In this document: piece after piece, positions 17,243-25,462 of the stretch
Layout of the letters: every line of letters begins with the position of its first letter
Numbering within the stretch: the stretch's first letter is position 1
Assembly: GCF_014647795.1 (NCBI RefSeq)
Contig: NZ_BMPW01000024.1
Coordinates: 62,001 to 126,000 of the forward strand
Length of the DNA: 64,000 nucleotides
Source of the DNA: Actinoplanes campanulatus
GTDB taxonomy: Bacteria > Actinomycetota > Actinomycetes > Mycobacteriales > Micromonosporaceae
Direction of reading: 5' to 3'
Program-made: the position numbers and the translations under genes
The notes under the pieces: model-generated
What the model saw: the letters and a program-made list of their open reading frames with translations, nothing else
Databases searched by the model: none
What the model was told of the DNA's origin: nothing

Positions 17243-19084
17243 ATGGCCGGTCAGGAACCACTCGGCAGGGAATACCTGTTGCACGAGGAGATCGGCCGCG
17301 GCGCGATGGCGGTCGTGCGGCGGGCGACGAGCCGGCACGGCGGCGTGCCGCTGGCCGCGAAGCTCCTGCGCCCCGAGCTCGCCGGCGACCGCCGGGTCCG
17401 GGAGCTGTTCCTCCGTGAGGAGGCGGCCCTGCGCGCCCTCGACCATCCGTCGATCGTGCGGCTGCGGGACCTGATCGTGGAGGGCGGCACCCTGGCCGTC
17501 GTCATGGAGTTCGTCGACGGTCCCAACCTGCGGCGCTACCTGTCGATGCGCGGCGGGCGGCTCACCCCCGGCGAGGTCGTCACGGTCGCCGCGCAGGCCG
17601 CCTCCGCGCTGGCCGCCGCACACGAGCACGGTGTCGTGCACCTCGACCTCAAACCGGAGAACATCCTGGTCCGCCGCGGATCCACGCCGCCGGAGATCCG
17701 GATCACCGACTTCGGGGTGGCGGTGCTGCTCAACGACGCCGACCGGGGCGCGGCCGGCGGGACGCCCGGGTACACCGCCCCGGAGATCTTCCAGGGGACG
17801 CCGCCGACGCCGGCGGCCGACGTGTGGTCGCTCGGCGTGCTGCTGCTGGAGATGACCACCGGGCGGGCCACCGGGGATCCGTCGGCGCTGCCGGGACCGC
17901 TCGGGCCGGTCGCGCGGGACTGTCTGGCCGCCGATCCCCGGCGACGGCCGCCGGCCCGGCGGGTGGCGGCCTATCTGCGGCAGTTCGCGGTGGGTGCCTC
18001 TTTCGGGGGTACGGGTACGCCCGCTCCGGTTCCCGGGTTCTCCGCGCCGCCGGGGCCGGTCGTGCCCGCCATCGACCACGATCCCGAGCCGGCCACGCTG
18101 CCGCTCGGGTTCCCGCCGCCGCAGCTGCCGCCGCCGCAGTTCCCGCCGCCCGCCCCGCCGCAGCCGCCGCGTCCCGCCTTCCACGACCCGGGGCCGGGGA
18201 CGCGAGCGGCGTTCGGCGACCCGGGCACCGGCGCCGCGCAGCCGCCGCGGGCCGCGTTCGTGACGCCGGGGCCGCCGACCGGGCCGGGAGCGCCGGGGCA
18301 GCGGGACACCATCGGCAGCTGGGCGGGTCAGCTGCCCGGCACGGGGCAGCACGCTCCGGCGCCCGCCCCACCGCGTGAGCCGTCCCGCTGGCGCCGGGGC
18401 CCGCTGATCACGCTGGCCGCCGCCGTGGTGGCCGCCGCGGTGCTGGCCGGCATCAACATGACCGCCAACGCCGGCGAACGCTCCAACCGCCTGGTCACCC
18501 AGGTCAGCGTGCCGCCGAAGGTGTCACCGGTGGAGGCCCCGGCCGCGACCCTGCCGCCGACCACCGAGGTGGCCCTGCCGCCGCTGAACACGCCGAGCGC
18601 CGAGCGGCTGCGGGTCACCCTGGCCGGCAAGGTCGAGGACGACGCCGGCACGCTGGCCATCTCGATCCGGGACGGGGTGGCGATCGCCTACGTCTGCGAC
18701 GGCGACCGGTTGGAGGTGTGGCTCAAGGGCACCGCCCAGAACGGCCTGCTCAACCTGACGGGCAAGAAGGAAAGCAAGATCACCGGCCTGTTCGACGCCC
18801 GCCGCGCGGCCGGTGAGCTGACCGTCCAGGGCGCCAGCCACCGGTTCGAGATCGGCGTGGTGCGCAAGCCCTCTGGGCTGTACCGGCTGGCCGGCCGGGT
18901 CGGCGGCGCCAACGTCGACGGCGGCTGGATCGTGCTGGCCGACGGCACCCAGGTCGGCGTGATGAGCCGTGCCGAGGTGCCCGGCCCGGCGCCGCGGCTG
19001 GACGTCGCCACCCGCACCACCACGATCGACGGCGAGACGGTCACCGGGACCAGCGTGGACGCCGAGACCGGAGAGGGCTTCTGA
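17243..19084 (+). CDS. Serine/threonine protein kinase with one membrane segment
   Basis: 613 residues from ATG 17243, preceded by AAGGGG at good spacing. The kinase domain (about 1-255) has the glycine loop IGRGAMAVV, the ATP lysine in AAKLL, the catalytic loop HLDLKPEN (HLD instead of HRD), DFG and APE. A Pro/Gly/Ala-rich linker (about 255-385) leads to one transmembrane helix (LITLAAAVVAAAVLAG) and an external domain of about 200 residues rich in beta strands (VEDDAGTLAISIRDG...YVCDGDRLEVWLKG). It is probably an envelope sensor kinase. The next gene starts 2 bp later. Confidence 0.9.
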   Translation: MAGQEPLGREYLLHEEIGRGAMAVVRRATSRHGGVPLAAKLLRPELAGDRRVRELFLREEAALRALDHPSIVRLRDLIVEGGTLAVVMEFVDGPNLRRYLSMRGGRLTPGEVVTVAAQAASALAAAHEHGVVHLDLKPENILVRRGSTPPEIRITDFGVAVLLNDADRGAAGGTPGYTAPEIFQGTPPTPAADVWSLGVLLLEMTTGRATGDPSALPGPLGPVARDCLAADPRRRPPARRVAAYLRQFAVGASFGGTGTPAPVPGFSAPPGPVVPAIDHDPEPATLPLGFPPPQLPPPQFPPPAPPQPPRPAFHDPGPGTRAAFGDPGTGAAQPPRAAFVTPGPPTGPGAPGQRDTIGSWAGQLPGTGQHAPAPAPPREPSRWRRGPLITLAAAVVAAAVLAGINMTANAGERSNRLVTQVSVPPKVSPVEAPAATLPPTTEVALPPLNTPSAERLRVTLAGKVEDDAGTLAISIRDGVAIAYVCDGDRLEVWLKGTAQNGLLNLTGKKESKITGLFDARRAAGELTVQGASHRFEIGVVRKPSGLYRLAGRVGGANVDGGWIVLADGTQVGVMSRAEVPGPAPRLDVATRTTTIDGETVTGTSVDAETGEGF

Positions 19085-19086
19085 CC

Positions 19087-19623
19087 GTGCCGACCGCGAC
19101 CCCGCTCCGGCCCCGGGTGTGGCTCCCGCTGGTCGCCGGGGTCGGCGTCGCGGTGGTGCTGGGCGTCTACGGCCGCCTGCACGAGCCGGTCGGCACCACC
19201 GACGTCCTAGGTTTCCTGCGTTTGCAGACCGCGAAGGTGTGGCTGGCCACCGGGGTCGGGATTCTCGCTTTCGTGCAGGTGGTCAGCGCCGCGGTGATCT
19301 ACCGGCCCCGGCCGGCGCCCGGGTGGGTGGCCGGCCTGCATCGATGGAACGGACGGCTCGCCCTGCTGCTGTCGGTGCCGGTCGCGGTGCACTGCCTCTA
19401 CCGCTTCGGGTTGCGCTTCGACACGCCCCGGGTGCTGGCCCATTCACTGTTGGGGTGCCTGTTCTACGGCGCGTTCGCGACGAAGATGCTGCTGCTCAGC
19501 CGCCCGGGCCGGGGCAGCGGGTGGGCGCTGCCGGTGGCCGGCGGGGTGGTGCTCACGGCGGTGGCCGGATTGTGGCTGACGTCCGCCCTGTGGTTCTTCG
19601 CCACCATCGGCGTCAGTTGGTGA
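19087..19623 (+). CDS. DUF6529-type integral membrane protein
   Basis: 178 residues from GTG 19087, two bases after the kinase stop. Four to five hydrophobic helices are visible (LPLVAGVGVAVVLGVY; GILAFVQVVSAAVIY; LALLLSVPVAVHCLY; VVLTAVAGLWLTSALWFF), with histidines in GLHRWNGR and AVHCLYRF that could bind heme as in cytochrome b561-like folds. Coupling to the kinase suggests a shared role, perhaps redox or envelope signalling; this is inference. Confidence 0.75.
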   Translation: MPTATPLRPRVWLPLVAGVGVAVVLGVYGRLHEPVGTTDVLGFLRLQTAKVWLATGVGILAFVQVVSAAVIYRPRPAPGWVAGLHRWNGRLALLLSVPVAVHCLYRFGLRFDTPRVLAHSLLGCLFYGAFATKMLLLSRPGRGSGWALPVAGGVVLTAVAGLWLTSALWFFATIGVSW

Positions 19624-19781
19624 GCGCCGGTCCGGCACGGCTCTGAGGCCGGGCACGGCAGCTCCGCCCGGCGGCGGCGTCGCCGGGCGCGCGTGGCAAT
19701 CGGTCGCTCCCCTTCGGAATCGGGTTCGAGTAGGCGTACCCCGAATGGTGTTCTTCCGGAATCGGAGCGTGATGTCCGGCG

Positions 19782-21104
19782 ATGAGAGTGGCGACCATGA
19801 ATGCCGTTCGGGGGAAGGCGCTCGCCTGGTCAGGGCATCCGGTCACGTTGGCCGCGCTGCTGCTCATGGCCGTTAACGATCATGTTTTGAAGGCTGCATA
19901 TCCGGGCTGGGTGACCGGGAAGCTCAGCGACGCGGCCGGGATGGTGCTGGCGCCGCCGCTGCTCGCGGCCGTGACCGGCCTCATCGCGCCACGCGCGCCG
20001 TTCCGGTGGGTCGCGCCGGGAGCGATCCTCACCGTGGGCGTCGGGTTTCTCCTGGTCAAAGCGATGGGGTACGGTGCTGAGCTCGCGTCCTCAGCATGGA
20101 GCCTGGTGACGCCGACACTGATCCGGGCCGATCCCACCGATCTGCTGGCGCTGCCGTTCCTCGGGGTGGCGTGGTGGGTCGCGCGGCGGCCCGTTCGGCC
20201 GGCTCCGCGCTGGTTGCGTGCGTTGCGGCTGGCCGTGTTCCTGCCGCTGGCGCTGGCCGGGGTGGCCGCGACGAGCCCGGCGCCGCACCCGATGGCGCAG
20301 ACCGTGGCGATCGCCGACGGCGCCCTCTATCTCGGCTACGAGGAGGGCTACGGCACCGACTGGTCGGTCAGTGTCGACGGCGGCCTGACCTGGGCGGACT
20401 CGGCCGAAGGGCCGGGTCCGATCCGGACTCCCGACTGCTCGGAGGCCGCCCCGGTGGCCTGCTACCAGGCGGTGCCGGGCGAGATCGGCGTCCAGCGCAG
20501 CACGGCCGGCGGCCCATGGACCGTGGACTGGCGACTGTCCGACAAGGATCAGGCTCTGCTGGCCGCGACCTACGCGGACACCGTCGTCGGCGAGTTGCAG
20601 ACCGTGTCGGTCGGGGTGCTCGACGTCGACGGCGGGCACGTGGTGGCCGCGGCGAACGGCCGGGACGGGTTCGCCGTCCGGGCCGTGTCGGGGCAGTGGC
20701 AGCGGATCGGATTCCCGAGCCTGACCCCGTGGGACGAGGCGCCCGCCGAGCTGGCCGCCGCCGAGTCCGAGTCGACGTCGGCCCAGGTCCGGATCCTGGC
20801 GCTGTTCGGCGTGTTCGCCGCCGGCCTGATCATCACCGTGACCGGCGTGGTGGTCATCCAGCGTGCCGGCGGCAGCGGCCACTGGTGGTGGATGCTGGTA
20901 CCGCACCTACTGGTCGGCGTGGTGGTGCTGCCCTCGGCGCTGCTCGGCTACCACGACCGAGACTCGATCATGGCCATCGCGACATGGGTGGCGCCGTTCC
21001 CGGTCGCTTTGGTGGCGGTGATCTGCACGATCGTCGTCGTGGTCAACGCGGGGACGCAGCGCCGTGAGGCCCGGGCCGCCGCGGCGCGGGACCGGTGGTA
21101 TTGA
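19782..21104 (+). CDS. Membrane protein with Asp-box-like external domain, paralogue 1
   Basis: 440 residues. The N-terminal membrane part (about 1-160) has NDHVLKAAYPGWVTGKLSD, a long GMVLAPPLLAAVTGLI helix and two more. The external middle part carries an Asp-box-like SVDGGLTW, as in sialidase-type propellers. Three further helices close the protein. The N-terminal half is about three quarters identical to the gene at 26305-27741, and the upstream sequence is also related. The start ATG AGA GTG lines up with GTG AGG GTG of the paralogue. Function unknown. Confidence 0.75.
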   Translation: MRVATMNAVRGKALAWSGHPVTLAALLLMAVNDHVLKAAYPGWVTGKLSDAAGMVLAPPLLAAVTGLIAPRAPFRWVAPGAILTVGVGFLLVKAMGYGAELASSAWSLVTPTLIRADPTDLLALPFLGVAWWVARRPVRPAPRWLRALRLAVFLPLALAGVAATSPAPHPMAQTVAIADGALYLGYEEGYGTDWSVSVDGGLTWADSAEGPGPIRTPDCSEAAPVACYQAVPGEIGVQRSTAGGPWTVDWRLSDKDQALLAATYADTVVGELQTVSVGVLDVDGGHVVAAANGRDGFAVRAVSGQWQRIGFPSLTPWDEAPAELAAAESESTSAQVRILALFGVFAAGLIITVTGVVVIQRAGGSGHWWWMLVPHLLVGVVVLPSALLGYHDRDSIMAIATWVAPFPVALVAVICTIVVVVNAGTQRREARAAAARDRWY

Positions 21105-21192
21105 CCTCCCCGGTGGGGACGCCGACCGGGTTGACCATGCCCCTGGGGGAGGGTTGAGGCTCGCTCCTGCCGGGTTCGGGTGGGAGGGCGTC

Positions 21193-22095
21193 GTGCGGTG
21201 GGGTGCGTATCTGGTTGATCGGCGGCCGTTGCGGGTGGCGGCCTTTCGGCGGCTCTGGGTGGCTTCGGCGGTCACCGCGGTCGGGGGGTCGTTCAGTCTC
21301 GTCGCGGTGCCTACGCAGCTTTTCACGCTCACCGAATCGTCGGCGACGGTCGGGACGGCGGCGGCGGTCTCGTTGTGCGCGCTCGCCGGGTCGGCGCTGT
21401 GGGCGGTGGCCCGGCTGCCGGCGATGCCGCCACCGGCGGTCGCCGCCGGGGGTGCGCTGCGGCGCCTCGGTGACGGCTTCCGCTATCTCGCCGGGCACCG
21501 GCTGCTGGTCGCGGTCCTCGCCGTGGACCTGGCCGCGATGGTCTTCGCGATGCCGCACGCGCTGTTGCCGGAGCTGGCCGAGCGGACCTACGGCGGTGCG
21601 GCGGGCAGCGGCGCCGAGCTGGGGGTGCTGTACGCCGCGTACCCGGCCGGTGTGCTGCTCGCCGGCCTGCTGTCCGGGACGTTCGGTCGGGCCCGGCGGC
21701 ACGGCGCGCTGATGGCGTCGGCCGCGATGGCCTGGGGTGGCTGTGTGATCCTGCTCGGCCTGGCCCCGAACCTGCTCGTCGCCGTGGCGGCACTGGGTGC
21801 GGGCGGGGCCGTCAACCTCGTGCTGAGCACGTTCCGCAACGCGATCTCCCAGGCGTACACCGATGACGCCCTGCGCGGCCGGATCCAGGGTTCGCTCACC
21901 GTCGTCCTGATGGGCGGCCCACAGTTGGCGAACATGCTGCACGGGCTCGGCGGCGCGGTGGCCGGCGCCCGCACGGCGATCGTCGCCGGTGGCACGCTCA
22001 CCGTGCTGACGGTCGCGCTGCTGGTCCGGGCCGTCCCCGGCCTGTGGCGTCACGACGCCGGCGGAAACGACCTAATCTTGTACGGCGATGAGTGA
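21193..22095 (+). pseudogene. MFS transporter (EntS-like) with in-frame internal deletion
   Basis: 300 residues from GTG 21193 with GGGAGG before it. The start (YLVDRRPLRVAAFRRLWVAS, then TAVGGSFSLVAVPTQLF) and the C-terminal half (GFRYLAGHRLLVAVL; MPHALLPELAERTYGG; LRGRIQGSLTVV) match major facilitator exporters of about 410-420 residues. After TVGTAAAVS the sequence jumps to LCALAGSALWAVARLP, which normally lies about 140 residues later. TM helices 2 to 5 or 6 are therefore missing although the frame is kept. Such a protein is unlikely to transport. The stop overlaps the next gene by 8 bases. Confidence 0.75.
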
Positions 22096-22576
22096 GCGCA
22101 AACCGGCGGGCATGAGTTACGAGTCGTGGGTCGAGCAGCGGATCGGGGAGGCCGTCGACCGGGGCGACTTCGACGGGCTGCCCGGCACGGGCCGTCCGCT
22201 GCCGCAGGGTGAGGCCGACGAGGACTGGTGGGTGCGCGGCTACCTGCGGCGCGAGGACGTGTCCACCGACCTGTCGCTGCCGGCTCCACTGCTGCTGCGC
22301 CGGCAGGCTGACGACATCGACCACACGGTGGGCCGGCTTCTCGACGAGGCGGCGGTCCGGCGGGTGGTGGGCGAGCTGAATCAGCGGGTCGAGGAGTCCT
22401 GGCGGCGGCCGGCCGACCAGGGTCCGGTCGCCCGCCGGGTGGACGCCGAGGAGGTCGTGGCCCGCTGGCGGGAGAACCGGACCGAACCGTCGCCAGTGCC
22501 CGTGACCGCGCCGAGGACATCCTGGTGGCGGCGTTTCCGCACCCGGCTGAGGAGATCAACCACATCCAGCGCATGA
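22088..22576 (+). CDS. DUF1992 (DnaJ-homologue subfamily C member 28-like) protein
   Basis: 162 residues. The family pattern is plain: YESWVEQRIGEAVDRGDFDG, LPGTGRPLP, and the helical VGRLLDEAAVRRVVGELNQRV. The C-terminal tail is basic. DUF1992 proteins are small, soluble and of unknown function. The ATG lies inside the end of the MFS gene and the stop overlaps a possible ATG of the carbonic anhydrase, so the three form one operon. Confidence 0.85.
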   Translation: MSERKPAGMSYESWVEQRIGEAVDRGDFDGLPGTGRPLPQGEADEDWWVRGYLRREDVSTDLSLPAPLLLRRQADDIDHTVGRLLDEAAVRRVVGELNQRVEESWRRPADQGPVARRVDAEEVVARWRENRTEPSPVPVTAPRTSWWRRFRTRLRRSTTSSA

Positions 22577-22632
22577 TCAGTGAGGTACTGATAGGGACCA
22601 CCGCATCCTCACCCGACCGCGGGGAGACCCCT

Positions 22633-23208
22633 GTGCACGAGATCTGGAAGCGACTGCTGGACGGTAACGAGCAGTGGGCGACCGGCGGCCGGGACGCCGC
22701 GCGACGGGCCGAGACGGTGAGCGGCCAGTATCCGATGGCCGTGGTGCTGGGCTGCTCGGATTCCCGGGTGCCGGTGGAGACCGTGTTCGGGCAGGGGATC
22801 GGCGATCTGTTCGTGATCCGCACGGCGGGCCACACGCTGGACACCACGGTGCTCGGGTCGGTCGAGTACGCGGTCGGGCACCTGCAAACGTCACTGATCG
22901 TGGTGCTCGGGCACGACCGGTGCGGAGCGGTGGCGGCGGCGATCCGGCTGGTCGACGAGGGGGTGGCGCCGCCCGGGCACATCCGGGGGATCGCCGAGCG
23001 GATCGCGTTGAGCGTGCGGCGGGCCCGGTGGGAGGGCGCCGTCACCGCCGAGGAGATCATGGCCCGGCACACGCAGTACACGGTCGAGGAGTTGCGGCTG
23101 TGGTCGGCGGTCCCGCTGCGGGCGGTGGACATAGTCGCGGCCCGGTACGACCTGGCCCGCGGGACGGTCACCCAGGTCTACCAGCCGGTTGGTCGAAAGC
23201 CCGGGTGA
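22633..23208 (+). CDS. Beta-class carbonic anhydrase
   Basis: 191 residues from GTG 22633, which has GGGGAG six bases before it. An alternative ATG at 22573 overlaps the DUF1992 stop and adds 20 residues. Zinc ligands are visible in VLGCSDSRVP (Cys, with the Asp-Arg pair) and VLGHDRCGAV (His and Cys). It interconverts CO2 and bicarbonate in the cytoplasm. The last codons and stop lie inside a 28-bp element that recurs inverted at 26146-26173. Confidence 0.9.
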   Translation: MHEIWKRLLDGNEQWATGGRDAARRAETVSGQYPMAVVLGCSDSRVPVETVFGQGIGDLFVIRTAGHTLDTTVLGSVEYAVGHLQTSLIVVLGHDRCGAVAAAIRLVDEGVAPPGHIRGIAERIALSVRRARWEGAVTAEEIMARHTQYTVEELRLWSAVPLRAVDIVAARYDLARGTVTQVYQPVGRKPG

Positions 23209-23221
23209 GTCGTCAGCCCGG
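23194..23221 (+). repeat. 28-bp repeat, copy 1 (inverted copy at 26146-26173)
   Basis: This segment is the exact reverse complement of 26146-26173. It contains CCCGGG twice around 11 bases and so can fold as a hairpin; it overlaps the carbonic anhydrase stop codon. It may act as a terminator or be a REP-like element. Confidence 0.75.
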
Positions 23222-23250
23222 GTACGGCACCGGGCGTTGCCGTTGCTGCG

Positions 23251-23571
23251 CTATGCGGCGTGCCCGGTCGCGGCGACGTGAGCGATGGCGCGCCGGAGCA
23301 CTGCCAGGGAGACGGTCTTGTCGGTGGCCATCTCCGCAAGACCGAGTTCGATCCATTCGCGGATGAGCTGGGAGTAGGGCACCCCGGCCTGGGTGGCGGC
23401 GGCGCGGATCTGCTGTGCCAGTGGGGCCGGGACGCGCAGGCCGAGCGGCACCATCGGTTCCGTCTCCGGTACCGGCGGCAGGGAGGCGGCGGCGGTTTCG
23501 TCGTACCGGACGTCGCCGGTGGCGAATGCCGTGGCCGCTGCGGTGATCTGTTGGTCGCTGTACTGGCTCAT
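23251..23571 (-). CDS. Putative antitoxin with ribbon-helix-helix-like domain
   Basis: 106 residues from ATG 23571, overlapping the stop of the upstream toxin-like gene (ATGA). The part VPLGLRVPAPLAQQIRAAAT followed by GVPYSQLIREWIELG looks like a ribbon-helix-helix DNA-binding unit of the BrnA/CopG type. The N-terminal part is acidic and would bind the toxin. It probably neutralises its partner and represses the operon. Confidence 0.65.
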   Translation of the reverse strand: MSQYSDQQITAAATAFATGDVRYDETAAASLPPVPETEPMVPLGLRVPAPLAQQIRAAATQAGVPYSQLIREWIELGLAEMATDKTVSLAVLRRAIAHVAATGHAA

Positions 23572-23837
23572 TGCGCCTCCCATGCCTGGAACCGGGCGAG
23601 TTCGTCGGGGGTCATCTCCCGGGCGCCGATGATTTGTTGCTCGTGGTCACCGAGTAGCCGGACGGCGACGATCAGTGGTCGTCCGGCGTGGGTGCGGGCG
23701 CTGATCGTGAGGAACCGGACTCCGGCGCTCTCGGCCGCCATCGGTCGGCGCTGTCCGGCCGACAGCACCTGGGTGACCTCGTACGGGTCGACGTTGCGGA
23801 GGGCGGCCAGCGCCTCTGCCAGCCACTCGTATCCCAC
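23568..23837 (-). CDS. Putative BrnT-like toxin
   Basis: 89 residues from GTG 23837. The C-terminal part (RFLTISARTHAGRPLIVAVR...QQIIGAREMTPDELARFQ) matches the end of BrnT/RelE-fold RNase toxins, where a conserved Arg and Glu follow an IISAR-like strand. The first half (NVDPYEVTQVL) matches the KHGV...EV helix. It is first in a two-gene operon with the ribbon-helix-helix gene. Confidence 0.65.
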   Translation of the reverse strand: MGYEWLAEALAALRNVDPYEVTQVLSAGQRRPMAAESAGVRFLTISARTHAGRPLIVAVRLLGDHEQQIIGAREMTPDELARFQAWEAQ

Positions 23838-23844
23838 GCCGCCA

Positions 23845-23866
23845 GCGTAAAACGTTTGTTAAACGC
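23845..23866. promoter_or_regulatory. A/T-rich imperfect palindrome before the toxin-antitoxin operon
   Basis: Starting 8 bp upstream of the toxin GTG, bases 23845-23866 begin GCGTAAAACG and end GTTAAACGC. The stretch is much richer in A/T than the surroundings and partly symmetric. This is the expected place for the promoter and antitoxin operator. Confidence 0.4.
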
Positions 23867-24111
23867 TGTCGAGCCGGGTGCGCCGGTGCGGCATCTCCGG
23901 GCCGGGCTCATCACCCGTGGCGGGCATTGCTCAGCCGTTCGTCGTTCGTTGCCACCGAATCAGCCCATCGCACCAGCGACCGGCCGCCGGTTGGACGTCG
24001 GGCACCGTCGAGTGGGCGCCCGGCGGATTCGGCGCCGACACCGTCGGGTCGTGGACGACGAAATAGCCCGGCCCACAGGGGCCTGGACGCCGGCCGAAGT
24101 GCCCGCGGCGC

Positions 24112-24342
24112 CTACAGCATGCAGAACAGCAGGTACAGCACATGCCACGGCCTCAGCCCACCCGCCCAGGAAGATCGGTTCGCGTACCCGTACCGAAATG
24201 GGATTGAAGCGTGATCTCGGGCAGTGAGGGTGAGCCTCGTCGCCGCCCTTGTGACCCCCGCCGCAGCCAAGGTTATTTGAATCTGAAATAGTTGCCGAGT
24301 CAAACGCGTTGTGCGGGACAGTCCGGGACGACAGAGCCCCGG
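24112..24342. repeat. Left arm of an inverted repeat flanking the monooxygenase cassette
   Basis: Read as reverse complement, 24112-24156 matches the start of the small membrane gene at 27866 (PWHVLYLLFCML against PWHVLCLLFCML). On the plus strand, 24180-24235 matches the upstream region of the paralogue-2 gene, and 24250-24342 matches its last codons and downstream sequence (26245-26340). The arm is a collapsed, inverted copy of 26245-27915 that lacks nearly all of the membrane gene. The rest of 23867-24111 shows nothing I can name. Confidence 0.75.
24224..24280 (+). pseudogene. Deletion remnant of a third Asp-box membrane-protein paralogue
   Basis: Nineteen codons from GTG to TGA read MRVSLVAALVTPAAAKVI. 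The first six residues match the start of the protein at 26305-27741 (MRVTLV) and the last twelve match its end (AALVTPAAAKVM). About 1.4 kb is missing in between and the frame is kept. It may still be translated as an 18-residue peptide, but it is best seen as a deletion scar. Confidence 0.75.
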
Positions 24343-24364
24343 CAGGACAGTCCAGGAGCGGGTC

Positions 24365-25462
24365 ATGCAGTTCGGAATCTTCAGCGTCTCGGATATCACC
24401 ACCGACCCGACCACCGGCCGGACCCCGACCGAGGCGCAGCGCATCAAGGACATCGTCACCATCGCCAAGCACGCGGAGCAGGCCGGTCTCGACGTGTTCG
24501 CGCTCGGCGAGCACCACAACGAGCCGTTCTTCTCGTCGTCGCCGACCACCACGCTGGCGTACATCGCCGCGCAGACGACGACGCTCCAGCTGTCCACCGC
24601 GACCACGCTGATCACCACGAACGACCCGGTGAAGATCGCCGAGGACTTCGCGATGCTCCAGCATCTCGCGGACGGCCGGGTCGACCTGATGCTCGGCCGC
24701 GGCAACACCGGCCCGGTCTACCCGTGGTTCGGCAAGGACATCCGCGCCGGCATCCCGCTCGCCCTGGAGAACTACGGGCTGCTGCACAAGCTGTGGCGCG
24801 AGCACGTGGTCGACTGGGAGGGCAAGTTCCGCACCCCGCTGCAGAGCTTCACCTCCACGCCGCGCCCGCTCGACGACGTGCCCCCGTTCGTCTGGCACGG
24901 CTCGATCCGCTCGCCGCAGATCGCCGAGCAGGCCGCCTACTACGGCGACGGCTTCTTCGCGAACCACATCTTCTGGCCGGCGTCGCACACCGAGCGGATG
25001 GTGGGGCTGTACCGGCAGCGGTTCGAGCACTACGGCCACGGCTCGGCGGACCAGGCGATCGTCGGTCTCGGCGGTCAGGTGTTCATGCGCAGGAACAGCC
25101 AGGACGCGGTCAAGGAGTTCCGGCCGTACTTCGACAACGCGCCGGTCTACGGCCACGGCCCGTCGCTGGAGGACTTCACCCGCGAGACGCCGCTGACCGT
25201 CGGCAGCCCGCAGCAGGTCATCGACCGGACCCTCGGGTTCCGCGAGTACGTCGGCGACTACCAGCGCCAGCTGTGGCTGATGGACCACGCCGGCCTGCCG
25301 CTCAAGACCGTCCTCGAGCAGCTCGACATCCTCGGCGAGGAGGTCGTCCCGGTGCTGCGCAAGGAGTTCGCCTCGCTCAAGCCGGCCCACGTGCCGGACG
25401 CGCCCACCCACGCCTCCCTGCTCGCCGCGCGTTCGGAGAAGAAGGAAGAGGTCCAGGCATGA
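24365..25462 (+). CDS. Luciferase-like FMN-dependent monooxygenase (CE1758 type)
   Basis: 365 residues from ATG 24365 with AGGAG before it. The bacterial-luciferase TIM-barrel pattern is clear: MQFGIFSVSD, then AEQAGLDVFALGEHHNEPF, LADGRVDLMLGRGNTGPVYPW and HGSIRSPQIAEQAAYYGDG. The CE1758 family always sits next to a CE1759-type FMN reductase, as here. It should use reduced FMN and O2 to oxidise an unknown organic substrate. The stop overlaps the reductase start. Confidence 0.88.
   Translation: MQFGIFSVSDITTDPTTGRTPTEAQRIKDIVTIAKHAEQAGLDVFALGEHHNEPFFSSSPTTTLAYIAAQTTTLQLSTATTLITTNDPVKIAEDFAMLQHLADGRVDLMLGRGNTGPVYPWFGKDIRAGIPLALENYGLLHKLWREHVVDWEGKFRTPLQSFTSTPRPLDDVPPFVWHGSIRSPQIAEQAAYYGDGFFANHIFWPASHTERMVGLYRQRFEHYGHGSADQAIVGLGGQVFMRRNSQDAVKEFRPYFDNAPVYGHGPSLEDFTRETPLTVGSPQQVIDRTLGFREYVGDYQRQLWLMDHAGLPLKTVLEQLDILGEEVVPVLRKEFASLKPAHVPDAPTHASLLAARSEKKEEVQA

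Noticed and set aside
19700-19781. GGTTCGAGTA-like sequence suggesting a tRNA
   Set aside because: No acceptor stem or anticodon arm can be built around it; it is part of the upstream region shared with the paralogue at 27741.
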